A stretch of DNA of 11,070 nt from NCBI GenBank assembly GCA_900555705.1, contig USLV01000020.1, positions 1-11,070 on the forward strand, read 5' to 3'. The notes below the pieces were generated by a model. That model was not told where the DNA came from. It saw only the letters and a program-made list of their open reading frames with translations, and made no database searches. Positions 1 through 7,698 of the stretch are shown one piece after another. This DNA is from an uncultured Oscillospiraceae bacterium. Lineage in GTDB: Bacteria; Bacillota; Clostridia; Oscillospirales; Acutalibacteraceae. How positions within the stretch are numbered: position 1 is the first letter of the stretch; every line of letters starts with the position of its first letter. The position numbers and the translations under genes are program-made.

Positions 1-872
1 GCCACGCGGAGGCGATTTCCGGGCTGACCCGGCAGGCGCTCGACGAGGCGGCGCTGTCGCTCGGCGAGATCGATGCGCTCGCGGTCACGGCGGCGCCCGG
101 GCTGATCGGCGCGCTGCTGGTCGGGGTCAACTTTGCAAAGGGGCTCTCTCTCTCGAGCGGTAAGCCGCTGATCCCGGTGCACCATCTCCGCTCGCATATC
201 GCCGCCAACTATCTGGCACACGCGGAGCTGGAGCCGCCGTTTTTGTGCCTCGTCGTCTCCGGCGGGCACACCCACCTCGTGCAGGTGGAGGATTACACCC
301 GCTTTACCGTGCTCGGCCGGACGCGGGACGACGCGGCGGGCGAGTGCTTCGACAAGGTAGCCCGGGCGATGGGCCTGCCCTATCCCGGAGGCGTGCATCT
401 CGACCGGCTGGCGGCGGAGGGGGACCCGGCGGCGTTCCGGCTTCCGCAGCCGCGGGTGGATGGCAGCCCTTATGATTTCAGCTTCTCCGGCCTCAAGACG
501 GCGGTGCTGAATCTGCTGCACAACGCGAAGCAGAAGGGCGAGGAGGTTCATATTCCCGATCTGGCCGCTTCGTTCCAGCATACGGTGGTGGAGATTCTCT
601 GCGGCCGGACGCTGGCGGCTGCCGGAGCGCTCGGCTCTGAGACGGTTGTGCTGGCCGGGGGCGTGTCCGCCAACTCAGCGCTGCGGCGGGAGATGGCCGT
701 GCGCTGCGAGGCGGCGGGGATTCGGCTGCTTGCGCCGCCGCCCGCCCTCTGCGGTGACAATGCCGCCATGGTTGGGGCACAGGCTTTCTATGAATATCAG
801 CAGGGACATCTGGCAGGACGCGACCTGAACGCCTGCGCGACTATGCCGATAGAAGCAGAATTCAGCGATTGA
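1..872 (+). CDS. tsaD: tRNA N6-adenosine threonylcarbamoyltransferase TsaD, 5'-truncated
   Basis: This is the last 289 codons of TsaD, read in frame from base 3 to the TGA at 870-872; about 50 N-terminal residues are missing compared with the usual length near 340, because the window starts inside the gene. TsaD is the ASKHA-fold subunit of the cytoplasmic TsaB/D/E complex. It transfers the threonylcarbamoyl group from threonylcarbamoyl-AMP to A37 of tRNAs reading ANN codons. Visible family motifs, counted from the first readable residue, are the metal-binding HHLRSH at 60-65 (the HxxxH pair is H61 and H65), SGGHTHL shortly after, GECFDKVARAMGLPYPGG, DFSFSGLKTAV, LAGGVSANSALR, and CGDNAAM near the C-terminus, which supplies the last metal-ligand Asp. 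All key residues seen are intact, so the gene looks functional. A GTG at 177 is internal (the Val of VHHLRSH) and is not the true start. It is followed by 159 non-coding bases before pckG, which has its own promoter. Confidence 0.96.
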   Translation, partial: HAEAISGLTRQALDEAALSLGEIDALAVTAAPGLIGALLVGVNFAKGLSLSSGKPLIPVHHLRSHIAANYLAHAELEPPFLCLVVSGGHTHLVQVEDYTRFTVLGRTRDDAAGECFDKVARAMGLPYPGGVHLDRLAAEGDPAAFRLPQPRVDGSPYDFSFSGLKTAVLNLLHNAKQKGEEVHIPDLAASFQHTVVEILCGRTLAAAGALGSETVVLAGGVSANSALRREMAVRCEAAGIRLLAPPPALCGDNAAMVGAQAFYEYQQGHLAGRDLNACATMPIEAEFSD

Positions 873-960
873 AGCCGCCTGTTTTGCAGGTTTTGATGTA
901 AAATGATGCAAGCGCACAATTCTTTGTTAGAAAATTATCAGTTTATTTACATTTTAGATA

Positions 961-989
961 TTGCCACGCTTTTCCGGGTAGTCTATAAT
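961..989 (+). promoter_or_regulatory. Sigma-A-type promoter of pckG
   Basis: The -35 box TTGCCA (961-966) and a perfect -10 box TATAAT (984-989) are separated by exactly 17 bases. Transcription should start near 996, giving a leader of about 36 bases before the pckG ATG. The region just upstream (about 895-960) is markedly AT-rich against the GC-rich surroundings, which suits an UP-like element or a regulator site, but I see no recognisable operator. Confidence 0.8.
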
Positions 990-1031
990 AGAGAACAGTA
1001 AGGCATTTGGGTTCTGAAAGGAGAAAACGAT

Positions 1032-2792
1032 ATGACGAAGAATAAGTCCGTTCTCGAATGGATTGAGGACAAAATCGCGCTCGTCAATCCGGACAAGGTT
1101 GTCTGGATCGACGGTTCCGAGGCGCAGCTGGATGAGCTGCGGGCGGCTGCCTGCGCCACCGGCGAGATGATGAAGCTGAACGAAGAAAAACTGCCGGGCT
1201 GCTATCTGCATCGTACGGCGGTCAACGATGTCGCGCGCGTCGAGCACCGCACCTTCATCTGCTCCCGCACGAAGGAAGAGGCCGGCCCCACCAACAACTG
1301 GATGGACCCCGCCGAGGCCTATGACATGCTCTACAGCATCGCGAAGAACAGCTATCAGGGCCGCACCATGTATGTCATCCCCTATTCAATGGGTCCGGTC
1401 GGTTCCCCCTTTGCCAAGTATGGCATCGAGCTGACGGATTCCATTTATGTCGTGTTGAACATGGCGATCATGACCCGCGTCGGCCAGAACGTGCTGGATG
1501 CGCTCGGCGACAGCGACGACTGGGTGCGCGGCCTGCACTGCAAGTGTGAAATCGACGAGGAGAAGCGGTATATCTGCCACTTCCCGCAGGACAACACCAT
1601 CATTTCGGTCAACTCCGGTTACGGCGGAAACGTGCTGCTCGGCAAGAAGTGCTTCGCGCTGCGCATCGCCTCCAACCTCGGCCGCCAGGAGGGCTGGATG
1701 GCCGAGCATATGCTGATCCTCGGCCTCGAGAATCCGCAGGGTGAAGTCAAGTACATCGCGGCTGCGTTCCCGTCGGCCTGCGGTAAGACCAACCTCGCCA
1801 TGCTGATCCCGCCGGAGGTCTATCGCAATAAGGGTTACAAGGTCTGGTGTGTCGGCGACGACATCGCCTGGATGCGCATTGGCGAGGACGGCCGTCTGTG
1901 GGCCTGCAATCCGGAGAACGGCTTCTTCGGCGTGGCGCCCGGCACCAATGTGAAGTCCAACCCGAATGCACTGGCCTCCACGCAGAAGGGCACCATCTTC
2001 ACCAACGTTGTGCACAACCTCGATGACAACACTGTCTGGTGGGAGGGTCTCGACAAGAATCCGCCGAAGAACGCGCTCAACTGGAAGGGCGAAAAGTGGG
2101 ACTGCACCGACGGATCCAAGGGCGCTCATCCCAACTCCCGCTTCACCGCTCCGGCGAAGAACTGCCCCTGCATTTCCTCTGAGTTCGATTCCAGCAAGGG
2201 TGTGCCGATCTCGGCAATCGTCTTCGGCGGCCGCCGCGCGAAGACCGCGCCGCTGGTGTATCAGTCCCGCGACTGGGCGAACGGCGTTTTCGTAGGCTCC
2301 ATCATGGCCTCCGAGACCACGGCTGCCGCGACCGGCGCGGTCGGCGTTGTCCGCCGCGATCCGATGGCGATGCTGCCCTTCTGCGGCTACCATATGGCCG
2401 ACTACTGGGCGCACTGGCTTGAGATGGGCGAGAAGCTCGGCGATAAGGCGCCGAAGATTTTCAACGTCAACTGGTTCCGCACCGACGATGAAGGCAACTT
2501 CATCTGGCCGGGCTTCGGCGACAACCTCCGCGTGCTCGAGTGGATCCTCGCCCGCTGCGAGGGTAAGGCCAACGCTGTGGAGACCCCGATCGGCTATGTA
2601 CCGACTGCCGACGATATCAACCTCGACGGTCTGGACTTCTCGAAAGAGACGCTGGCCGGTATCCTGGAGGTCGACAAGGAGCTCTGGAAGAGCGAGCTCG
2701 GCGGCATCGCGGAATTCTATGAGAAATTCGGCGATAAGCTCCCGGCTGAGCTTACGGCACAGCTGGACGGCCTGAAGGCTCGCCTCGGCTAA
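1032..2792 (+). CDS. pckG: Phosphoenolpyruvate carboxykinase (GTP)
   Basis: This 586-residue cytosolic enzyme interconverts oxaloacetate + GTP with phosphoenolpyruvate + GDP + CO2. In fermentative anaerobes it often runs towards oxaloacetate, feeding the reductive C4 branch; otherwise it serves gluconeogenesis. It is clearly the GTP class and not the ATP class: the P-loop reads FPSACGKTNLA (246-256) with the hallmark hyper-reactive Cys250. Expected Mn ligands are present in LLGKKCFALR (Lys205/206), AEHM (His226) and VGDDIAW (Asp276/277). The lid (omega loop) SETTAAATGAVG lies at 427-438, and RFTAPAKNCPC at 370-380 is also conserved. Length is normal. The start is set by AAAGGAG at 1017-1023, eight bases before the ATG. 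It has its own promoter and terminator, so it appears monocistronic and separately regulated from its neighbours. The whole frame is intact. Confidence 0.98.
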   Translation: MTKNKSVLEWIEDKIALVNPDKVVWIDGSEAQLDELRAAACATGEMMKLNEEKLPGCYLHRTAVNDVARVEHRTFICSRTKEEAGPTNNWMDPAEAYDMLYSIAKNSYQGRTMYVIPYSMGPVGSPFAKYGIELTDSIYVVLNMAIMTRVGQNVLDALGDSDDWVRGLHCKCEIDEEKRYICHFPQDNTIISVNSGYGGNVLLGKKCFALRIASNLGRQEGWMAEHMLILGLENPQGEVKYIAAAFPSACGKTNLAMLIPPEVYRNKGYKVWCVGDDIAWMRIGEDGRLWACNPENGFFGVAPGTNVKSNPNALASTQKGTIFTNVVHNLDDNTVWWEGLDKNPPKNALNWKGEKWDCTDGSKGAHPNSRFTAPAKNCPCISSEFDSSKGVPISAIVFGGRRAKTAPLVYQSRDWANGVFVGSIMASETTAAATGAVGVVRRDPMAMLPFCGYHMADYWAHWLEMGEKLGDKAPKIFNVNWFRTDDEGNFIWPGFGDNLRVLEWILARCEGKANAVETPIGYVPTADDINLDGLDFSKETLAGILEVDKELWKSELGGIAEFYEKFGDKLPAELTAQLDGLKARLG

Positions 2793-2805
2793 ATTTGAAT
2801 CCCTG

Positions 2806-2850
2806 CCCCCGGCAATGGAATCCGCGATTCCGCTGCCGGGGGTTTCTGTT
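2806..2850 (+). terminator. Intrinsic terminator after pckG
   Basis: A long hairpin begins 13 bases after the pckG stop. CCCCCGGCA (2806-2814) pairs with TGCCGGGGG (2834-2842), and the inner arms GGAATC (2817-2822) and GATTCC (2826-2831) pair around a CGC loop, with one imperfect two-base step (AT opposite GC) between them. It is followed by the T-rich tail TTTCTGTT (2843-2850). It should separate pckG from the operon that starts at 2951. Confidence 0.88.
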
Positions 2851-2872
2851 GCCGGGCTTCCTGAAATTTATC

Positions 2873-2901
2873 TTGCACATCGACACGGTTTCTATTATAC
2901 T
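2873..2901 (+). promoter_or_regulatory. Sigma-A-type promoter of the DUF1538-to-SPFH operon
   Basis: TTGCAC (2873-2878) and TATACT (2896-2901) are separated by 17 bases, with predicted transcription start near 2908. It is the only near-consensus promoter I see ahead of the seven closely spaced genes running to 10713. It lies just after the pckG terminator and 50 bases before the GTG start of the first gene. Confidence 0.75.
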
Positions 2902-2950
2902 GAACACAGACATATGTATAGACGATTGCTGCGCGAGAGGAGGGGACAGG

Positions 2951-4459
2951 GTGAACCGCAGAAGCCAAAAGCTGATGGAGAAAATACGGGAATCCCTGTC
3001 GTCGGTTCTGCCGATCACGGCGATTGTGCTGGCGCTCTGTTTCACTATCGCGCCGGTGCCGTCCGGTATTCTGATGGCGTTTGTCATCGGCGCAGCGATG
3101 CTGATCGTCGGGATGGGGCTGTTCACGCTGGGAGCAGAGATGGCGATGACGCCGATGGGCGAACATGTCGGCGCGCGGCTGACCGGCTCCCGTCGCCTCT
3201 GGCTGGTGATTGTCGGCTGCTTTGTCATCGGCGTGATGATTACCGTCGCTGAGCCGGATTTGCAGGTGCTCGCGGCACAGGTGCCGTCGGTGCCGGATAT
3301 GGTGCTGATTCTGGCGGTGGCGGTCGGCGTGGGGCTGTTCCTCGTTGTGGCGCTGCTGCGCATGCTGATTGGAATCCGGCTGTCCTGGCTGCTCATCGGG
3401 TTCTATGTGCTGGCATTCGTGCTGGCGGCGTTTGTGCCGCGGGATTTTCTGACGGTCGCGTTTGACTCCGGCGGCGTGACGACCGGACCGATGACGGTGC
3501 CGTTCATTATGGCGCTCGGCGTCGGTGTCTCCGCGGTCCGGAGCGACCGGCATGCGGAAAACGACAGCTTTGGACTGGTCGCGCTCTGCTCGATCGGGCC
3601 GATCCTCGCAGTGCTGATTCTCGGGCTGGTTTATCAGCCCTCCGGGGCACAGTCGGCCGCTGCGACGTTGCCGGAGCTTGCGGATTCCCGCGCGCTGGCG
3701 GTGCTGTTTGCGCGGACACTGCCGAATTACCTGCGGGAGGTGGCGATTTCGCTCGCTCCCATCGCGGTGTTTTTTCTGGTATTCCAGCTGCTTCTGCTGC
3801 GACTGCCGCGGCGGCAGCTTGTCCGTCTCGCGGTCGGCGTGCTGTATACCTATCTCGGGCTGGTGCTGTTCCTGACCGGCGTCAACGCGGGCTTCATGCC
3901 TGCCGGGCAGTATCTAGGCGGTCAAATGGGAGCGCTTCCCTATCGCTGGATTCTCGTGCCGGTCGGCATGGTGATCGGCTATTTCATTGTGGCGGCGGAG
4001 CCCGCCGTGCATGTACTCAACCGGCAGGTCGAGGAGATCACGGATGGGGCGATTCCGCCCCGCCTGATGCAGCTCAGCCTGTCGATCGGCGTGGCGATAT
4101 CACTTGGGCTGTCGATGATCCGGGTGCTGACCGGGATTTCGATTCTGTGGTTCCTGCTGCCCGGCTATATCCTCGCGATCGCGCTCTCTTTTTTTACCCC
4201 GAAAATTTTCACCTCGATTGCCTTTGACTCGGGCGGGGTGGCATCCGGGCCGATGACCGCGACCTTTCTGCTTCCCTTTGCGATGGGGGCCTGCGAGGCG
4301 GTCGGCGGCAACATCATCACGGATGCGTTCGGAATCGTCGCCATGGTGGCGATGACGCCGCTGATTACGATCCAGCTCCTCGGTGTGCTGTATAAAAAGC
4401 GGCAACCGGAGATGGGAATGTTGCCGGAGGCGGCCGAAGAGGAGATCATCGAGCTTTGA
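2951..4459 (+). CDS. DUF1538 family multi-pass membrane protein, internally duplicated
   Basis: A very hydrophobic 502-residue protein of the DUF1538 family (function unestablished), probably a transporter or channel of the cytoplasmic membrane. I chose the GTG at 2951 because AGAGGAGGGG (2936-2945) lies just upstream; the open frame extends back to 2795 but that part overlaps the promoter and terminator. The protein is a clear tandem duplication with an offset of about 253 residues. FDSGGVTTGPMT (171-182) matches FDSGGVASGPMT (425-436); the GLFTLGAEMAMTPMGEHVG segment (56-74) matches GLVLFLTGVNAGFMPAGQYLG (303-323); AEPDLQVLAAQV (100-111) matches AEPAVHVLNRQV (349-360). The many Gly-rich hydrophobic segments, interrupted by short polar loops, suit inverted or tandem repeat transporters. 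It ends in an acidic tail (EAAEEEIIEL). It heads the operon and is followed 34 bases later by a PII-like gene, which suggests regulation by that protein. Family assignment is firm; a transport role is inference. Confidence 0.88.
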   Translation: MNRRSQKLMEKIRESLSSVLPITAIVLALCFTIAPVPSGILMAFVIGAAMLIVGMGLFTLGAEMAMTPMGEHVGARLTGSRRLWLVIVGCFVIGVMITVAEPDLQVLAAQVPSVPDMVLILAVAVGVGLFLVVALLRMLIGIRLSWLLIGFYVLAFVLAAFVPRDFLTVAFDSGGVTTGPMTVPFIMALGVGVSAVRSDRHAENDSFGLVALCSIGPILAVLILGLVYQPSGAQSAAATLPELADSRALAVLFARTLPNYLREVAISLAPIAVFFLVFQLLLLRLPRRQLVRLAVGVLYTYLGLVLFLTGVNAGFMPAGQYLGGQMGALPYRWILVPVGMVIGYFIVAAEPAVHVLNRQVEEITDGAIPPRLMQLSLSIGVAISLGLSMIRVLTGISILWFLLPGYILAIALSFFTPKIFTSIAFDSGGVASGPMTATFLLPFAMGACEAVGGNIITDAFGIVAMVAMTPLITIQLLGVLYKKRQPEMGMLPEAAEEEIIEL

Positions 4460-4493
4460 GAACGTCCGATGCGGGCGAAAGGAGGAGTCGGCG

Positions 4494-5171
4494 ATGCCGG
4501 AGCTCTTGTTTATGTTGACCATTACCAACCGACGGATGGCGGAGACGTTGCCGGACTATCTGGAGGAGCAGGGGGCTTCGCTGACCCTGTGCAGCCTGGC
4601 ACAGGGCACGGCAAACGATGCGGTGCTGGATATGTGGGGGCTCGCGGACACCGAGCGGGCGTTGCTGTTTTCCGTTGTCCCCGCGTCCCGGGAGCGGGCG
4701 CTGCTGCGCGGACTGGTTCGCGACCGGCAGCTTGACCTGCCCGGCAACGGCATTGCGTTTACGATTCCCGTGCAGAGTGTGGGCGGCGCACGGACGCTGC
4801 AATATCTGAGCGGGGGACAGGAAAAGGAAGGGTGTGAGGAACAGATGGCGGCGTCTTCTTTCGAGCTGGTGATTGCGGTTACCAACCGCGGCTTTGTGGA
4901 TCTTGTGATGGACGCGGCGCGCGAGGCCGGGGCGCACGGCGGCACGGTTGTGCATGCTCGCGGCACCGGACGCGATCAGGCTGAACGGTTTCTCGGCGTC
5001 TCACTCGCGTCGGAAAAGGATATGGTGATGATCGTGGTGCGGCAGGAGGAGAAGGCCGCTGTGATGAAAGCGATTATGGCGAAGGCCGGGCTCTCGAGCA
5101 AGGCGGGTGCTGTCCTGTTCACGCTGCCGGTGCGGCAGGTGGCAGGCATGCGTGGACTGGACGAGGATTGA
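4494..5171 (+). CDS. Tandem PII-like (P-II family) regulatory protein
   Basis: A soluble 225-residue protein made of two PII-like (GlnB/GlnK-fold) halves, about 3-106 and 123-220. Each begins with a beta strand ending in TNR (LLFMLTITNR at 4-13; FELVIAVTNR at 123-132) and closes with a similar strand (GIAFTIPVQSVGGAR at 86-100; GAVLFTLPVRQVAGMR at 205-220). The second half carries GGTVVHARGTG (149-159) where PII proteins have the T-loop base; the first half lacks this, having SLAQGTAND instead. Ordinary PII proteins are about 112 residues and form trimers, so this double-length form could assemble differently or work with one signalling and one structural half. Start: AAAGGAGG (4478-4485) eight bases before the ATG. 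Its position right after the DUF1538 membrane gene suggests that it senses a nucleotide or metabolite and controls that protein, as GlnK does AmtB. The ligand is unknown. Confidence 0.85.
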   Translation: MPELLFMLTITNRRMAETLPDYLEEQGASLTLCSLAQGTANDAVLDMWGLADTERALLFSVVPASRERALLRGLVRDRQLDLPGNGIAFTIPVQSVGGARTLQYLSGGQEKEGCEEQMAASSFELVIAVTNRGFVDLVMDAAREAGAHGGTVVHARGTGRDQAERFLGVSLASEKDMVMIVVRQEEKAAVMKAIMAKAGLSSKAGAVLFTLPVRQVAGMRGLDED

Positions 5172-5201
5172 CGGAAAAGACGAAGAAAGGCGGCAGGACA
5201 T

Positions 5202-6725
5202 ATGCTGGAGACAGCGTGGGCACATCTGAAAAGTGGAACGGATATCCGGGGCGTGGCGCTTCCGGACGTGGAGGGGCAGCCGGTGGAGCTGACCGACGAG
5301 GTGGTCGGGCGGATCGCGGGCGGCTTTGCGCGTTGGCTCGCGGAAGCGGCGGGCAAGCCGTGTGAGCAGCTGACCGTCTCGGTTGGGCGGGACAGCCGCC
5401 TCTCGGGTCCGCGCATCCGTGACGCAGCTGTCCGCGCGCTGACCGCGGCGGGGGTGCGGGTGCTGGACTGCGGTCTTGCGTCGACCCCGGCCATGTTTAT
5501 GAGCACGGTTGACCTCGGCTGTGACGGAGCGGTGCAGATCACGGCGAGCCATCACCCCTTCCATCGCAACGGGCTCAAATTTTTCCGCCCCTCCGGCGGG
5601 CTGGAGGGGGCGGATATCACCGCGATTCTGGAGCTGGCGCAGGCGGGGGCTTTTACGAACGCTGCGACACCGGGGGTCTGCGAGGAGACGGCCTATATGC
5701 CGCAGTATGCCGCGCGTCTGCGGACGCTGATCTGCGATGGTGTCCGCGCGGCGGACTATGCGCATCCGCTGGCCGGATTCCGCGTTGTTGTCGACGCAGG
5801 CAACGGCGTCGGCGGCTTCTATGCGTCGGAGGTGCTCGCGCCGCTCGGTGCGGATATCACCGGCAGCCAGTTCCTCGAGCCGGACGGCCGGTTCCCGAAT
5901 CATATCCCGAACCCGGAGGATCCGGAGGCGATGGCCTCTGTCTGCGAGGCGACCCGCCGGGCGGGCGCCGATCTCGGGCTGATCTTCGATACGGATGTCG
6001 ACCGGGCGGGCTGTGTGGACGCGGCCGGCCGGGAGATCAACCGCAACCGCTTGGTGGCGCTGGCTGCGGCGATTGTGCTGGAGGAGCATCCCGGCGGCAC
6101 GATTGTGACCGATTCGGTCACATCGGACGGGTTGAAGGTGTTCATTGAACAGACACTCGGCGGTCGGCATTGTCGCTTCAAGCGGGGCTATAAGAATGTG
6201 ATTGACGAGGCGGTTCGCCGCTGTGAGGCGGGAGAGGACGCGCCGCTCGCGATCGAGACCTCCGGCCATGCGGCGCTTCGCGACAACTATTTTCTCGACG
6301 ACGGCGCCTATCTCGTCACCCGCATCCTCATCAAAGCGGCTCGGCTGCGGGCCGAGGGGCGGACGTTGGACAGCCTGATCGAGGCGCTGGCCGAGCCCGC
6401 CGAGGGGCAGGAGCTGCGCTTTTCGATCACGGAGCCGGATTTCCGCGCCTGCGGCGAACGGGTACTGGCGGCTTTGGAGCGGCTCGCGGCGGAACAGGGC
6501 TGGCAGCTTGCCGACGACAGCCGCGAGGGGGTGCGCATCTCCTTCGGCGCGGATGAGGGGGACGGCTGGCTGCTGCTGCGGCTGAGCGTGCACGACCCGG
6601 TGATGCCGCTCAACATCGAGAGCAACCGGACGGGCGGCTGCCGGGAAATGGCAGCGCGGCTCGCACCGTTTATGCGGGCCCAGCCGGGCATCGACTGCAC
6701 ACGGCTCGACGCCTATCTGGCGTGA
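5202..6725 (+). CDS. Phosphoglucomutase/phosphomannomutase family phosphohexomutase
   Basis: A 507-residue alpha-D-phosphohexomutase, which moves phosphate between C1 and C6 of a hexose phosphate through a phosphoserine. The four-domain pattern is visible: catalytic serine loop TASHHP with Ser116 (114-119) followed by NGLKFF, metal loop DTDVDR (263-268), sugar-binding ETSGH (352-356), and a C-terminal phosphate-binding region around RLSVHDPVMPLNIES (460-474). Two motifs deviate from the textbook forms: TASHHP against TASHNP, and DTDVDR against DGDxDR. The catalytic Ser, the three Asp metal ligands and Arg268 are kept, so activity is likely. The N-terminal GTDIRGVAL resembles a branch of the family seen in Clostridia and plants. 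The ATG is preceded by AAAGG (5186-5190) at 11 bases, a modest site, 30 bases after the PII-like gene. Whether glucose- or mannose-phosphate is the main substrate cannot be read from sequence. Confidence 0.9.
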   Translation: MLETAWAHLKSGTDIRGVALPDVEGQPVELTDEVVGRIAGGFARWLAEAAGKPCEQLTVSVGRDSRLSGPRIRDAAVRALTAAGVRVLDCGLASTPAMFMSTVDLGCDGAVQITASHHPFHRNGLKFFRPSGGLEGADITAILELAQAGAFTNAATPGVCEETAYMPQYAARLRTLICDGVRAADYAHPLAGFRVVVDAGNGVGGFYASEVLAPLGADITGSQFLEPDGRFPNHIPNPEDPEAMASVCEATRRAGADLGLIFDTDVDRAGCVDAAGREINRNRLVALAAAIVLEEHPGGTIVTDSVTSDGLKVFIEQTLGGRHCRFKRGYKNVIDEAVRRCEAGEDAPLAIETSGHAALRDNYFLDDGAYLVTRILIKAARLRAEGRTLDSLIEALAEPAEGQELRFSITEPDFRACGERVLAALERLAAEQGWQLADDSREGVRISFGADEGDGWLLLRLSVHDPVMPLNIESNRTGGCREMAARLAPFMRAQPGIDCTRLDAYLA

Positions 6726-6749
6726 ACCGCAGAAGGAGGAGACGGAGCA

Positions 6750-7679
6750 ATGGATTGGACCGAGGTCCGGATGACGGTGCCGACAGCGGACACCGACCGG
6801 GCGGCTGCCATCGCGAATATGGTGGTGCCCTATGGTTTGTATATTGAGGATTACAGCGATCTCGAGCAGGGCGCGCGGGAAATCGCGCATATTGACCTGA
6901 TCGACGAGGAGCTGCTTGCGCGTGACCGCACGCGCTCGGTGCTGCATGTCTATATCAGCCCGGAGGAGAACCCGGCGGAGGCGGCGGTTTTCCTGCGGGA
7001 GCGGTTTGCCGCAGAGGGGATCGACTGCGAACTGTTGACGAGTGCCGTCAGCGAAGAGGACTGGGCCAACAACTGGAAGGCCTATTTCAAGCCGCTGCCG
7101 GTCGGCGAACGGCTGCTGATCTGTCCGACTTGGGAGCCGATTCCGGAGACAGACGGCCGTGCGGTGCTGTCGATCGATCCCGGCATGGCGTTCGGCACCG
7201 GCGGCCACGATACCACCCGACTGGTGCTTGAGACGCTCGAGAAGGCGGTTACGCCGGAGACCGAGCTGCTGGACATCGGCTGCGGAAGCGGCATTCTCTC
7301 GATTGCCGCGCTGCTGCTTGGGGCAAAGCGGGCGTTTGGAGTGGATATCGACCCGCTGGCGGTCAAGACTGCGCGGGAGAACGGTGCGCTGAACGGTATG
7401 GCGGAGCCGCGCTTTACCGTTTGCGAGGGGGATCTTGCGGCGCGTGTCACCGGCCGGTATGATGTGGTCGCGGCGAATATCGTCGCGGATGCGATCATCG
7501 CGCTCTCCCCGGCGGTGCCCGCTTTCCTGAAGGATGGCGGTACATACATCGTTTCCGGCATTATCGACACCCGTGAAGACGAGGTGCTGGCGGCGCTGGA
7601 AACCAGCGGCTTTGCCGTGACCGGACGGCGGGAGAGCGGCGGCTGGCTCTGCCTGCGCTGCGTCCGCGCCGGTGTATAA
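6750..7679 (+). CDS. prmA: Ribosomal protein L11 methyltransferase PrmA
   Basis: A 309-residue cytoplasmic SAM-dependent methyltransferase that trimethylates ribosomal protein L11. An N-terminal substrate-recognition domain (1 to about 95) is joined by a linker containing DWANNWKAYFKPLPVG (104-119), typical of PrmA. The Rossmann-like catalytic domain follows, with MAFGTGGHDTT (146-156), motif I LLDIGCGSGIL (173-183), the SAM ribose-binding acidic strand GVDIDP (197-202) and ANIVADAI (242-249). Length is normal. AAGGAGG (6733-6739) sits 10 bases before the ATG, 24 bases after the mutase. In many Firmicutes prmA is next to dnaJ or rsmE; here it lies between a sugar-phosphate mutase and membrane zinc-ribbon genes, and no rsmE is present in the window. 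Confidence 0.96.
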   Translation: MDWTEVRMTVPTADTDRAAAIANMVVPYGLYIEDYSDLEQGAREIAHIDLIDEELLARDRTRSVLHVYISPEENPAEAAVFLRERFAAEGIDCELLTSAVSEEDWANNWKAYFKPLPVGERLLICPTWEPIPETDGRAVLSIDPGMAFGTGGHDTTRLVLETLEKAVTPETELLDIGCGSGILSIAALLLGAKRAFGVDIDPLAVKTARENGALNGMAEPRFTVCEGDLAARVTGRYDVVAANIVADAIIALSPAVPAFLKDGGTYIVSGIIDTREDEVLAALETSGFAVTGRRESGGWLCLRCVRAGV

Positions 7680-7698
7680 ACAGGGGGAGGAAAACGGG

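Noticed and set aside
878..894. CCTG-loop-CAGG followed by TTTT after tsaD, as a terminator
   Set aside because: The stem is only four base pairs, too weak to call an intrinsic terminator; tsaD may end here or run on.
899..956. Inverted arms TAAAATG (899-905) and CATTTTA (950-956) upstream of the pckG promoter, as an operator
   Set aside because: Seven-base AT-rich arms 44 bases apart are likely by chance in this AT-rich spacer; no known operator matches.
1386..2414. A 342-codon reverse-strand open frame inside pckG
   Set aside because: Lies wholly opposite a fully conserved enzyme; no domain, no ribosome site, composition typical of an antisense shadow.
2910..2917. Palindrome ACATATGT next to the operon transcription start, as a regulator site
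   Set aside because: An eight-base palindrome alone is not significant and has no second copy nearby.
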